A stretch of 64,000 bases of DNA from Runella zeae DSM 19591 (GCF_000423565.1 NZ_KE384045.1:66145-130144); one strand, 5' to 3'; numbered from the stretch's first letter, positions 26,489 through 37,261 are shown. Notes: generated from the sequence alone by a model not told the origin. Program-made: numbers and translations.

Positions 26489-28800
26489 ATTACTTCTATC
26501 GCACAAACAAATACACTTTGAAACCTTTCCTTGTACATATTACCGCCCTTTTTCTATTCAGCGTTCCAGCGCTGGGGCAGATGCAACCGTTTACCCTTCA
26601 GGAGGTTAAGGTGACCAACGGTGCTTTCAAAAACGCGCAGGACGTTGACCTCAGGTACATTCTGTCACTGAACCCTGACAAACTGCTGGCCCCGTACCTC
26701 ATCGACGCGGGTTTGCCCCTGAAAGCCGAACGCTACGGCAACTGGGAAAGCTCTGGGCTGGACGGCCACATCGGCGGGCATTACCTGTCGGCACTGGCTA
26801 TGATGTATGCCTCGACGGGTAATGCCGAACTGAAAAAGCGGCTCGACTACATGATTGACCAACTGGCTAAGTGTCAGGCGAAAAACGGGAATGGGTACGT
26901 AGGCGGGATTCCGCAGGGAAAAGTATTTTGGGAACGGATTCACAAAGGCGATATCGACGGCAGTAGTTTTGGACTGAACAACACGTGGGTGCCGCTCTAT
27001 AACATTCATAAGTTATTTGCAGGCTTGCGGGATGCCTACGAATTTGTAGGTAATCAGCAAGCCAAACAGGTATTGGTTGGTTTAGGGGATTGGTTCATCG
27101 AGCTTATACAGCCACTTTCCAATGAACAGATTCAACAAATTCTCCGCACCGAACACGGGGGAATGAACGAGGTTTTTGCCGACTTGTATATCTTGACAAA
27201 GGACAAAAAATACCTTGAAACGGCCCAACGCATTTCACACCGCGCAATTCTGAATCCATTATTGCAAAAACAGGATAAATTGACTGGTTTACACGCTAAT
27301 ACGCAGATTCCGAAGGTAATTGGTTTTGAGAAAATTGCGCAGTTGACGGGAAATACCGATTGGTCGGAAGCGGCGCGTTTTTTCTGGCAAAATGTAGCCC
27401 AAACCCGCAGTGTAGCTTTTGGTGGAAACAGCGTGCGTGAACATTTTAATCCGACAAGTGATTTCAGTTCGATGCTAAAATCGAATCAGGGACCCGAAAC
27501 CTGCAATTCGTTTAACATGCTGCGACTGAGCAAAGCCCTGTTTCTGGATAAAAACGACCCGACTTATCTTGACTTTTACGAACGGGTTTTGTACAACCAC
27601 ATCCTGTCGAGTCAGCATCCACAAAAGGGTGGTTTTGTGTATTTTACGCCCATTCGTCCCAATCATTACCGCGTCTATTCGCAACCCGAAACCAGCATGT
27701 GGTGTTGCGTAGGTTCGGGCATCGAAAATCATACAAAATACGGCGAACTGATTTACAGCCATTCAGCCAATGATCTGTTTGTTAACCTGTTTATTCCTTC
27801 CACATTAGACTGGAAAGAAAAGAACATTCAACTAACCCAAACAACTGAGTTTCCGTACAAAAACCAGACAGAACTGGTGCTGAAAGTTGCTAAATCACAG
27901 ACGTTTAGCTTGCAAATCCGTTCTCCGAAATGGGCCGATAAGGTAGAAGTTCTGGTCAACGGAAAAACGCCGCCCATCAGCGCGCAGCCTTCACATTACA
28001 TCGGTATCCAGCGAAAATGGAAATCGGGTGATAAAGTGACGGTGCGTTTTACGACTTCCACGCATCTGGAATACCTGCCCGACCAGTCCAACTGGGCGGC
28101 GTTTGTGCATGGCCCGATTGTGCTCGCGGCCAAAACCTCTACCGCTGATTTAGTGGGCCTTTTTGCCGACGACAGTCGCATGGGGCACGAAACCAAAGGG
28201 AAACTGTACCCTATCGACAAAGCATATACGTTGATTGGTAATACCGATTCCTATCTTTCAAAGATAAAACCAGCTGGTAATCTGACCTTTACCCTCGATT
28301 CGCTAACGTTGCAACCGTTCTACGAAATCCACGATGCGCGTTACCAAATGTATTTTCAGACCTTTACGCAGGCCGATTATGACGCTCAAAAAGCGACCCA
28401 ACGTCAGCAGGAAGTGGAGGCGCTTGCCCTCGAAGCCCGCACGGTTGACAAGGTGAATTGCGGCGAACAACAACCCGAAGTGGATCATGCGTACAAAGGT
28501 GAAAAAAGCGATTCGGGCTACGACGACGACGGCCGTTTCTGGCGCAATACCCGTTCGTACATTTTCTATCAATTACAGAACAAGAGCTTGGCGGCTAAAA
28601 CGCTCGAAATCTCCTTTTCGGGAAATTTGAAAAAGGAGGATGTGGGTATTTTTATCAATGATCGGGCGGCGGAAGTGCTCGCAGTAAAAGACAAGGTAAT
28701 TACAGTGAAAACCGATGATAAAGAGCTTGTTAAGCTAAAAATTACGTCTGAAAACGGTAGGCCGACGCCACGGTTTTTTCAGATACGATTGGTGAAATAG
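26479..28800 (+). CDS. GH127 beta-L-arabinofuranosidase (DUF1680)
   Basis: An exported enzyme of up to 773 residues. Counting from the ATG at 26479, E340 and C342 (GPETCNSFN) and C409-C410 (SMWCCVGSG) match the zinc-ligand and nucleophile set of HypBA1 (E338, C340, C417, C418), so the cysteine-nucleophile mechanism looks intact. C-terminal beta domains extend from about 430 to 773. The ATG lies inside the upstream inverted repeat. A TTG at 26518 would start MKPFLVHITALFLFSVPALG, a tidier signal peptide. The substrate is expected to be beta-linked L-arabinofuranose, known from plant glycoproteins; its role in a xylan locus is unclear. Confidence 0.9.
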   Translation: MRLNYFYRTNKYTLKPFLVHITALFLFSVPALGQMQPFTLQEVKVTNGAFKNAQDVDLRYILSLNPDKLLAPYLIDAGLPLKAERYGNWESSGLDGHIGGHYLSALAMMYASTGNAELKKRLDYMIDQLAKCQAKNGNGYVGGIPQGKVFWERIHKGDIDGSSFGLNNTWVPLYNIHKLFAGLRDAYEFVGNQQAKQVLVGLGDWFIELIQPLSNEQIQQILRTEHGGMNEVFADLYILTKDKKYLETAQRISHRAILNPLLQKQDKLTGLHANTQIPKVIGFEKIAQLTGNTDWSEAARFFWQNVAQTRSVAFGGNSVREHFNPTSDFSSMLKSNQGPETCNSFNMLRLSKALFLDKNDPTYLDFYERVLYNHILSSQHPQKGGFVYFTPIRPNHYRVYSQPETSMWCCVGSGIENHTKYGELIYSHSANDLFVNLFIPSTLDWKEKNIQLTQTTEFPYKNQTELVLKVAKSQTFSLQIRSPKWADKVEVLVNGKTPPISAQPSHYIGIQRKWKSGDKVTVRFTTSTHLEYLPDQSNWAAFVHGPIVLAAKTSTADLVGLFADDSRMGHETKGKLYPIDKAYTLIGNTDSYLSKIKPAGNLTFTLDSLTLQPFYEIHDARYQMYFQTFTQADYDAQKATQRQQEVEALALEARTVDKVNCGEQQPEVDHAYKGEKSDSGYDDDGRFWRNTRSYIFYQLQNKSLAAKTLEISFSGNLKKEDVGIFINDRAAEVLAVKDKVITVKTDDKELVKLKITSENGRPTPRFFQIRLVK

Positions 28801-28889
28801 AGGTTGTTTTTTTGCGTCAGAGACGCATTACCTTCTAATGTCCTGAATCTGAATTTGGAACAAGCTATAAGTCACTCTGTGCAACCCAA

Positions 28890-28910
28890 ATTGTGTCACA
28901 TTAACACTGA
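28890..28910. promoter_or_regulatory. Candidate locus operator, degenerate copy
   Basis: ATTGTGT-N7-ACACTGA, sharing TGTGT-N7-ACAC with the stronger dyads at 16465, 22090 and 47882. It lies 17 bp before the GH43 ATG at 28927. The match is weaker and may be chance. Confidence 0.35.
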
Positions 28911-28926
28911 CTATTGTTATAAGCGT

Positions 28927-30501
28927 ATGTTAAAATGTAATTTTTATAGTCTTTTTAAGGTAATTCTTGGGCTTTTGCTGACCACACAGGCATTTGCTCA
29001 GAAAGCCCGTAATCCCATTATCTATGCCGACGTGCCGGATTTGGCCATGATTCGGGTCGGGAATACCTACTACATGAGCAGCACCACCATGCACATGAGC
29101 CCGGGGCTGCCCATTATGAAATCGAGCGATTTGGTCAACTGGCAAATGGTTGGCTATGTGTATGACACGCTGGCGAATGTCCCTTCCCTGAACCTCACGG
29201 ACGGTAAAGGGACGTACGGACGCGGCTCGTGGGCAAGTAGTTTGCGTTATCACAAAGGCACGTACTATGTCACAACTTTTGCCCAGACGACGGGTAAAAC
29301 CTACCTCTGGTCCACGAAAAATATCGAAAAAGGGCCGTGGAAAATGGCTTCGTTTAAACCTTCCTACCACGACCATACGCTGTTTTTTGATGAAAACGAT
29401 AAGGCGTATTTGATCTACGGCGCGGGAAAACTCAAGCTGGTTGAACTGAACGACGACCTTACGGGAGTTCGGAAAGGTACGACCGAAACGGTGGTGATTG
29501 AGAATGCAAGCCTGCCCGCAGGCAACAACATTATGCTGGGGGCGGAAGGGTCGCAGTTGTTTAAACACAACGGCAAATACTACCTCTTCAATATCTGCTG
29601 GCCACGGGGCGGGATGCGGACGGTGATTATCCACCGCGCCGATAAAATCACGGGGCCGTGGGAAGGGCGTGTCGGGTTGCAGGACTTGGGTGTGGCGCAG
29701 GGCGGCCTGATTGATACCCCCGACGGCCGTTGGTTTGCCTACCTCTTTCGCGATTTCGGCGGCGTCGGACGGATTCCGTATTGGGTGCCTGTGAAATGGG
29801 AAGACGGCTGGCCTGTGTTGGGCGAAAACGGCAAAGTCCCCGAAACGCTTGATTTGCCTGCCAATAAGTCATTGATTCCCACTATTGTTGCTTCCGACGA
29901 CTTTACCCGCAAAAAAGGCGAAGCGGCCTTGCCGTTGGTTTGGCAATGGAACCACAACCCCGATAATGCTCTTTGGTCGGTGACCGAGCGTAAGGGTTTT
30001 CTTCGCTTGAAAACGGGACGGATTGATACGTCGTTTGTACTCGCCCGCAATACCCTGACGCAGCGTACTTTCGGCCCTGAGTCGGCGGGTTCGGCTGCGC
30101 TGGATGTCTCCAACATGAAGGAGGGTGATTTTGCGGGACTGGGTTTGTTACAAAAGAATTTTGGCTTGGTGGGGGTCAAAGTAGCCAATAGCAGCAAATC
30201 CATTGTCATGGTCAGTGCCAACACGGGCAAACCTATTGAAATCGAGCGCGTTCCGTTGGCCAAAACGACGGTGTATCTCAAGGCCGAGTGTGATTTTAGA
30301 AACCGCGCCGACATTGCCCATTTCTTTTACAGCCTCGACGGTAAAACGTGGGTCAAAATCGGGGAGCCGCTGAAAATGCCTTATACCATTCCGCATTTTA
30401 TGGGCTATCGTTTTGGGCTGTTCAACTACGCCATCCAAACCACGGGCGGTTTTGCCGATTTTGATTATTTCCGAATGGAAGACAAAATTTCAGAGAAGTA
30501 A
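28927..30501 (+). CDS. GH43 glycosidase (arabinofuranosidase/xylosidase) with C-terminal sandwich domain
   Basis: A 524-residue exported enzyme. The ATG at 28927 gives a clean signal peptide (MLKCNFYSLFKVILGLLLTT, cleavage near residue 25); a frame extending to 28804 adds 41 implausible residues. Catalytic residues: D38 (ADVPDLAMI), D149 (YHDHTLFFDE) and E207 (LGAEGSQLF). The ADVPDxxMIRVG and HDHTLFFDE patterns are those of the GH43 group containing xylosidase/arabinofuranosidase enzymes acting on arabinoxylan. Residues about 320-520 form the beta-xylosidase C-terminal sandwich. It differs from the other GH43 genes here, so the set is not a recent tandem duplication. Confidence 0.9.
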   Translation: MLKCNFYSLFKVILGLLLTTQAFAQKARNPIIYADVPDLAMIRVGNTYYMSSTTMHMSPGLPIMKSSDLVNWQMVGYVYDTLANVPSLNLTDGKGTYGRGSWASSLRYHKGTYYVTTFAQTTGKTYLWSTKNIEKGPWKMASFKPSYHDHTLFFDENDKAYLIYGAGKLKLVELNDDLTGVRKGTTETVVIENASLPAGNNIMLGAEGSQLFKHNGKYYLFNICWPRGGMRTVIIHRADKITGPWEGRVGLQDLGVAQGGLIDTPDGRWFAYLFRDFGGVGRIPYWVPVKWEDGWPVLGENGKVPETLDLPANKSLIPTIVASDDFTRKKGEAALPLVWQWNHNPDNALWSVTERKGFLRLKTGRIDTSFVLARNTLTQRTFGPESAGSAALDVSNMKEGDFAGLGLLQKNFGLVGVKVANSSKSIVMVSANTGKPIEIERVPLAKTTVYLKAECDFRNRADIAHFFYSLDGKTWVKIGEPLKMPYTIPHFMGYRFGLFNYAIQTTGGFADFDYFRMEDKISEK

Positions 30502-30543
30502 TATAGTTGTAATCTTTTACGATAAAACCTGTTTAAATAACCC

Positions 30544-30645
30544 TTTGTCATCCCGACGAAGGAGGGATCTTTACCTGATTGCCCACTCGATAACATTAAT
30601 AAAATGGCCTGCAACAGAAGATTCCTCGTGCCTCGGAATGACAAA
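30544..30645. repeat. RIP-type inverted-repeat element
   Basis: The left end begins TTTGTCATCCCGACGAAGGA (27-nt arm, 30544-30570). The right end, read in reverse complement, begins TTTGTCATTCCGAGG and matches it at about 22 of 27 positions. Such TTTGTCAT..GGAATGACAAA elements are common intergenic repeats in Bacteroidota. It sits 17 bp before the GH97 start codon. Confidence 0.8.
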
Positions 30646-30662
30646 TAATCAACATAGTTTCT

Positions 30663-32612
30663 ATGAAATACACCATTTGGCTTCTACTGTTCAGTGCTTT
30701 TTGGTCCAATGCGCAAAACAGCCCTTCCACTATCAGTAGTCCTGACGGAAAACTGGTCGTAAAGGTATCACTCGACAACGGGAAACCTGTGTATAGCCTT
30801 TCATTAAACGGAAAAACATTTCTGGAAAAATCACCGCTTGGCCTGAAAACAAACGTAGGTGATTTTACGGAGGGGCTGGCGCTGGTTGATGCAAAAACAA
30901 CTACTCAGAAGATTGACAATACCTATGAGTTACCGAACATAAAGCAACGCAACGTGCATTATGTGGCCAATGAAGGGGGATTTGTCTTTTCAAAAAACAG
31001 CGCGGATGCCTTTCAGGTGACGTTCAGGGTGAGCAACAACGACGTGGCATTCCGCTACAAAGTGTATCCCCAGAAACGAGCCCTTTCCTGCGTTGTCAAC
31101 GAAGAAGCATCGGGTTTTGCCTTTCCGAAAGGAACCACCACCTTTTTGTCGGCCCAAAGTAAAGCCATGGTCGGTTTTGCCCGCACCATGCCAAGCTACG
31201 AAATCCCATATACGGTGGACGACACCCTCGGCGAAAACGGCAGAGGCAACGGATATACCTTTCCGTGCCTTTTCAAGGTCAACTCCAGCGGTTGGGTGTT
31301 GATTTCTGAAACAGGGGTGGACAGTCGCTATTGCGGCAGCCGCCTGATGGGTCATTCAGAAGGTGTTTATACCATCGGCTTTCCGATGCCCGACGAAAAT
31401 AACGGCAATGGAACCTCTGCGCCTGGTATTCCGCTTCCTGCCGAAACACCGTGGCGTACCATTACGGTAGGCGAAACGCTGGCTCCGATTATCGAAACAA
31501 CCATCCCTTTCGACGTAGTAGAACCCCGTTATGCGGCGTCGCAACCTTACAAATATACCAAAGGCTCGTGGAGCTGGATCATCGGCATGGACGGTAAAAC
31601 GGTGTATGACGAACAAAAACGATACATTGATTTCAGCGCCGCCATGGGCTATGAAACCATTCTGATTGATGCCCTTTGGGACACGCAAATCGGGCGGGAT
31701 AAAATAGCCGAACTGGCAAAATACGGAGCAAGCAAAGGCGTAAGCCTGTATTTGTGGTACAACTCCAACGGTTACTGGAACGACGCTCCCCAAGGTCCGA
31801 GAGGCATCATGGACAATACTATTGCCCGCCGCAAAGAAATGGCGTGGATGAAAAGCATTGGTGTGAAAGGGATTAAAGTTGACTTTTTCGGCGGCGACAA
31901 GCAGGAGACGATGAAGTTGTACGAAGATATTCTGTACGATGCCAACGACTATGGCATCCTGTGCATCTTCCACGGCTGTACTTTGCCGCGCGGATGGGAA
32001 CGTATGTACCCCAATTATGCCGCTAGTGAGGCCGTACTAGCCAGCGAAAATCTCGCCTTTTCGCAGCGGAGCTGTGATTATGAAGCGTTTAATGCCACGC
32101 TCCATCCGTTTATCCGCAACACCGTCGGCAGTATGGATTTTGGCGGGAGCGCCCTGAACAAGTTTTACAATGCCAACAACACTCCCAACCGTGGCTCAAA
32201 GCGGGTAACGTCTGATGTGTATGCACTGGCAACGGCGGTGTTGTTTCAAAGTGCTGTGCAGCATTTTGCGCTGGCTCCCAACAACTTAACCGATGCTCCC
32301 GAATGGGCCATCAATTTTATGAAAACCGTGCCGACAACGTGGGACGAGGTTCGCTTTATTGACGGCTATCCGGGTAAGTATGTGGTATTGGCGCGTCGTC
32401 ATGGTAGCCATTGGTATATTACAGGGATAAATGCCCAAAAAGAAATCCTGAAGCTGAAAGTCAAACTACCCATGATAACAGCGGGTGCCGAGCTACGGCA
32501 ATATACCGATGACGAGCAGCTGAACGGGAAGGTCAGCACGACGAAACTTTCGAAAAATCAGGAAGTTGACCTGATAATTCCGACAAATGGCGGTGTCTTG
32601 ATTGTGAATTAA
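30663..32612 (+). CDS. GH97 alpha-galactosidase-type retaining enzyme
   Basis: A 649-residue exported enzyme with signal peptide (residues 1-17). It has an N-terminal supersandwich (to about 280), a (beta/alpha)8 barrel (about 290-560) and a C-terminal sandwich. D407 in GIKVDFFGG corresponds to the Asp nucleophile of the retaining GH97 branch (BtGH97b, alpha-galactosidase); inverting SusB-type alpha-glucosidases lack it. Calcium-binding Glu residues are likely in the barrel loops. It probably removes terminal alpha-galactose from hemicellulose side chains (inference). The start lies 17 bp after a RIP-type repeat. Confidence 0.88.
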   Translation: MKYTIWLLLFSAFWSNAQNSPSTISSPDGKLVVKVSLDNGKPVYSLSLNGKTFLEKSPLGLKTNVGDFTEGLALVDAKTTTQKIDNTYELPNIKQRNVHYVANEGGFVFSKNSADAFQVTFRVSNNDVAFRYKVYPQKRALSCVVNEEASGFAFPKGTTTFLSAQSKAMVGFARTMPSYEIPYTVDDTLGENGRGNGYTFPCLFKVNSSGWVLISETGVDSRYCGSRLMGHSEGVYTIGFPMPDENNGNGTSAPGIPLPAETPWRTITVGETLAPIIETTIPFDVVEPRYAASQPYKYTKGSWSWIIGMDGKTVYDEQKRYIDFSAAMGYETILIDALWDTQIGRDKIAELAKYGASKGVSLYLWYNSNGYWNDAPQGPRGIMDNTIARRKEMAWMKSIGVKGIKVDFFGGDKQETMKLYEDILYDANDYGILCIFHGCTLPRGWERMYPNYAASEAVLASENLAFSQRSCDYEAFNATLHPFIRNTVGSMDFGGSALNKFYNANNTPNRGSKRVTSDVYALATAVLFQSAVQHFALAPNNLTDAPEWAINFMKTVPTTWDEVRFIDGYPGKYVVLARRHGSHWYITGINAQKEILKLKVKLPMITAGAELRQYTDDEQLNGKVSTTKLSKNQEVDLIIPTNGGVLIVN

Positions 32613-32642
32613 TTGACTTGCATAATCCCTTAACCAGAAAAC

Positions 32643-35012
32643 ATGAAACATAGTATTTCAATCCTGTTTTTAGCGCTGCTGCTTTCCCTTCTGGGGTTTA
32701 GCGCCCACGCTCAAGACCCCAACTTCCACATTTACCTCTGCATTGGGCAGTCGAACATGGAAGGCCCTGCCCGCATTGAACCGCAGGACACCACCGTGGA
32801 CAGTCGACTGCGTTTACTGGCCTCCGTCGATTGTCCTGAACTGGGGCGCAACAAAGGCAACTGGTATACAGCCAAGCCGCCGCTTTGTCGCTGCAATACC
32901 CGTCTTTCGCCCGCCGATTATTTCGGTAGAACATTGGTGGCAAACCTGCCGCAAAACGTCAAAGTAGGTTTGGTGCATGTGGCCGTGGCGGGGAGTAAAA
33001 TTGAGATTTTTGATAAAAAAGACTATAAAATGTACCTCGATACCTCGGCCAAAGAAAGACCGTGGATGATTAATATGGCCAACCAATACGGCGGAAATCC
33101 GTACGAACGATTGGTCGAAATGGCGCGTTTGGCGCAAAAAGCGGGCGTTATCAAAGGGATTTTGTTGCATCAGGGCGAATCTAACACGGGCGATAAAGAA
33201 TGGCCCATGAAGGTCAAAAAAATCTACGACGATTTACTGACTGACTTGCAGTTAGCGCCCAATTCTATTCCATTGCTGGCGGGCGAATTGGTCAATGCCG
33301 ATCAGGGCGGCAAATGTGCCAGCATGAACCCCATCATCGCTACCTTGCCGCAGGTGATTCCGAAAGCTCTAGTGGTTTCGTCCAAAGGACTACCCGCCGT
33401 ACCTGATAAATTACATTTCAGCAGCGAAGGGATTCGCATTTTTGGCAAACGCTACGCAGCAGCACTGTTAGCGTCACAAGGCAAAAAAATCGACATCGAC
33501 GAAAGCAGCATTGCGCCACCCGCTCCCGTAAAAGTACAGGAGGGTTTGCTCCAAGGCAGTACTGAAAACGGTTTGTCGGTTTATAAAGGCATCCCTTTCG
33601 CCGCTCCGCCGGTAGGCAATTTGCGCTGGAAAGCACCCCAACCCGCCGCCAAGTGGGAAGGCATTAAACAAGCGACCCAATTTGCCCCAGCTCCTTATCA
33701 GGGAGGAAATCCGCCATCAGGCAAGAGCGAAGATTGTTTATACCTGAACATCTGGTCGCCTGCCAAATCGGCCAATGAAAACCTGCCCGTCATGGTATGG
33801 ATTTATGGTGGCGGATTTAGCTTTGGCGCTACCTCAGAACCCGTGACTAATGGCGAAAAACTGGCCAAAAAAGGGGTTGTCCTCGTCAGTATCGCTTACC
33901 GTGTAAATCAAATGGGCTTTTTGGCGCATCCCGAACTAAGTGCCGAAACACCCCAAAAAACGTCAGGGAATTATGGCTTACTCGACATGATTGCGGGTTT
34001 GCAGTGGGTTCAGAAAAATATCAAAGCCTTTGGCGGAAACCCTGATAAAGTAACCATCTTCGGTGAGTCGGCAGGAGGAATTGCCGTGAGTATGTTGTGT
34101 GCATCGCCACTGGTCAAAGGTCTTTTTCACGGGGCAATTTCGCAAAGTGGCGGTTCGTTTGGTCCTCACCGTCTCACCACCTACCCCGGAGAAAACATGA
34201 AGCTGTTGGCCCTGGCCGAAAAACAGGGCGTTGAGTTTATGCAAAAGACGGGGGCAACATCGCTGGCGGGGCTACGCGCCATGCCTGCCGATAAACTCCC
34301 GTCGGGTTTTGGCAACCCCGGAGGCTGGCCAATTGTAGACGGGTATGTAATTCCAGATGACCAACATGTTTTGTACGAAAAAGGCAAATACAACCATGTG
34401 CCTGTCTTAATCGGCTACAACTCCGACGAAGGGGCAAGCTTTATGCCCCCAAAAACGCCAAAAGACTACATTGAAAACACGAATAAACGATATGGACCTT
34501 TTGCCGAAAAACTGATAAAAGCCTATCCCGTAGAAGAAAATAATGTCCCAAAAACGGCCCGGGATTTAGCACGGGATGCGGCTTTTGGTTGGCATACATG
34601 GGCGTGGGCCAATCTGCAATCCCAAACGTCCAAAGAAAAGGTGTATTACTATTACTTTGACCAGCACCCTGACCACCCTGTGGGTTCGGCCAAATTCGGC
34701 TATGGCTCACCGCACGGGCAAGACGTTGCCTTTGTGTTTGGAAACCTCAATCCTGCCGACCAAAACCGTACCCCAACGGACGGAGAACTGTCGGAAACGA
34801 TCATGAATTACTGGACAAATTTTGCCAAAAACGGTAATCCCAACGGCGGAAATTTGCCGCAATGGGAATCATTTTCTGCCAAAAAACCTGCGGTCATGTA
34901 TTTCCAGCAAAAGGCGTTTATGGGGCCTGTTCCGAGCGAAGATGCTATGAAAGTCCTGAACTCTTATTTTGAATGGCGTCGGACGCCCGAAGGTAAAGAA
35001 TGGGCTAAGTAG
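32643..35012 (+). CDS. Two-domain esterase: CE6/SASA-type plus type-B carboxylesterase
   Basis: A 789-residue exported fusion. After the signal peptide (1-23), residues 26-285 form an SGNH/SASA-like acetyl esterase with S37 (CIGQSNMEG), an HQGES block at 176-180 and D255/H258 (PDKLHFS), as in CE6 acetyl xylan esterases. Residues about 296-785 form a type-B carboxylesterase with oxyanion YGGGF (388-392), nucleophile S476 (FGESAGG), E596 (SDEGASF) and H691 (SPHGQD). Both triads look intact. It should remove acetyl groups, and perhaps a second ester such as a hydroxycinnamoyl or methyl ester, from xylan fragments. The linker between the domains is only about 10 residues. Confidence 0.88.
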   Translation: MKHSISILFLALLLSLLGFSAHAQDPNFHIYLCIGQSNMEGPARIEPQDTTVDSRLRLLASVDCPELGRNKGNWYTAKPPLCRCNTRLSPADYFGRTLVANLPQNVKVGLVHVAVAGSKIEIFDKKDYKMYLDTSAKERPWMINMANQYGGNPYERLVEMARLAQKAGVIKGILLHQGESNTGDKEWPMKVKKIYDDLLTDLQLAPNSIPLLAGELVNADQGGKCASMNPIIATLPQVIPKALVVSSKGLPAVPDKLHFSSEGIRIFGKRYAAALLASQGKKIDIDESSIAPPAPVKVQEGLLQGSTENGLSVYKGIPFAAPPVGNLRWKAPQPAAKWEGIKQATQFAPAPYQGGNPPSGKSEDCLYLNIWSPAKSANENLPVMVWIYGGGFSFGATSEPVTNGEKLAKKGVVLVSIAYRVNQMGFLAHPELSAETPQKTSGNYGLLDMIAGLQWVQKNIKAFGGNPDKVTIFGESAGGIAVSMLCASPLVKGLFHGAISQSGGSFGPHRLTTYPGENMKLLALAEKQGVEFMQKTGATSLAGLRAMPADKLPSGFGNPGGWPIVDGYVIPDDQHVLYEKGKYNHVPVLIGYNSDEGASFMPPKTPKDYIENTNKRYGPFAEKLIKAYPVEENNVPKTARDLARDAAFGWHTWAWANLQSQTSKEKVYYYYFDQHPDHPVGSAKFGYGSPHGQDVAFVFGNLNPADQNRTPTDGELSETIMNYWTNFAKNGNPNGGNLPQWESFSAKKPAVMYFQQKAFMGPVPSEDAMKVLNSYFEWRRTPEGKEWAK

Positions 35013-35034
35013 AACATGAATAACTAATCCTTAA

Positions 35035-36156
<1,122 letters not shown>

Positions 36157-36187
36157 ATTCAACCTAAATCCTATACAGCTTGGCAAA

Positions 36188-37219
36188 ATGAAAACATTCG
36201 AGATCAAAGAAAGTGAACTTAAAAATATCACGTTGTTTCTAACTGAAAAGCAAATATTATTACATCCAAAAATATCCCCAAATGGAACGCCTGATTTTAC
36301 TAGATATTTGGGCAGAAAATTTGTCTTAATCTTAGATCGTAACATTTTAGTTAAAATATTACGGTTAGTTACTAATGGAGAACTGAAGGATGAAAATGAT
36401 TTAAAAATTATAAGTAGTCTATTGCTATGGGCAGAATTTAATAATATAGCACTTAACTCGGCTCTTGCATTAATTGAATACTCAAACTTTCATCAGAGAA
36501 ATACTGAATCAAGTGAAGAAAATAACTTATTTCTGGAAATTTTCAAGCAATATACACCTAAACACTGGCTTGACTTAGCAACTGGTAAAAGTACTTCTAT
36601 TCCAAAAATAGAGTTAAAAGAGCAAAAATCATTTTCATTCTATATAGAAGATGACCATTTCAAAATGCATCTTTTAGAAATGCTTAAATTATCCCAACTG
36701 TACTTTGATCGTAATCAATCAATTGAAGATAAGTTTCATGATTTCTTTAAATGGGTAATTGAAAATATTTTGATTTGCAAGTATACAACTTATTTTGCTT
36801 GTATGCTATTAGGTAACAATTCTAAAATATTTAGAAATAAGGAGTTGAGTTATGAATCTATAATTAAAATATGTAAGAATGCAGCTTGTGATTTAACATA
36901 TTTATCTTTTTGGAGTACTCAATACTACTATGAAGACAATGCTGATGAAATCTTTCTGTTTGTGACTATGGATAAGGAGCTACGGGAATTATTCTTCTTA
37001 ACTCATAAAGAATCACTTGAAATATTTAAAAAATCTTTTGGTGAAAAAATTGGGGGTAAAATTATTAATTCATTGTCAAGTATTTACATAAAAAGAGATA
37101 AACCTGAAATTAATCAAGAGAAATTAGATAAAATGATTATTAGTGAAAAAGATAAATTAAGAATAATAATAGAAAGTAATGCTCAATCTAATAATATTCA
37201 AAATGACCACACTTTCTAA
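36188..37219 (+). CDS. PIN-nuclease-like protein of unknown role, AT-rich
   Basis: A 343-residue protein with no signal peptide, in a run of exported enzymes. Motifs suggest a PIN-like fold: D50 (FVLILDRNILVKIL), E95 (ALALIEYSN), D233 (NAACDLTYLSFW) and D260 (FLFVTMDKEL), the order and spacing expected for the four acidic residues of PIN ribonucleases, with an unusually long insert between the second and third. I infer nuclease activity; no antitoxin-like partner is adjacent. It is visibly richer in A and T than the flanking esterases, which suggests separate acquisition. The ATG at 36188 is chosen; a frame reaching 36134 overlaps the upstream esterase. Confidence 0.65.
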   Translation: MKTFEIKESELKNITLFLTEKQILLHPKISPNGTPDFTRYLGRKFVLILDRNILVKILRLVTNGELKDENDLKIISSLLLWAEFNNIALNSALALIEYSNFHQRNTESSEENNLFLEIFKQYTPKHWLDLATGKSTSIPKIELKEQKSFSFYIEDDHFKMHLLEMLKLSQLYFDRNQSIEDKFHDFFKWVIENILICKYTTYFACMLLGNNSKIFRNKELSYESIIKICKNAACDLTYLSFWSTQYYYEDNADEIFLFVTMDKELRELFFLTHKESLEIFKKSFGEKIGGKIINSLSSIYIKRDKPEINQEKLDKMIISEKDKLRIIIESNAQSNNIQNDHTF

Positions 37220-37261
37220 CTTGTCTTACTGTAGATGTACTAACCTTTAACTTTATCAAAT

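Noticed and set aside
28929-29634. Antisense frame over the GH43 gene
   Set aside because: Shadow of a clear catalytic domain; His/Val/Arg-rich composition typical of antisense readings.
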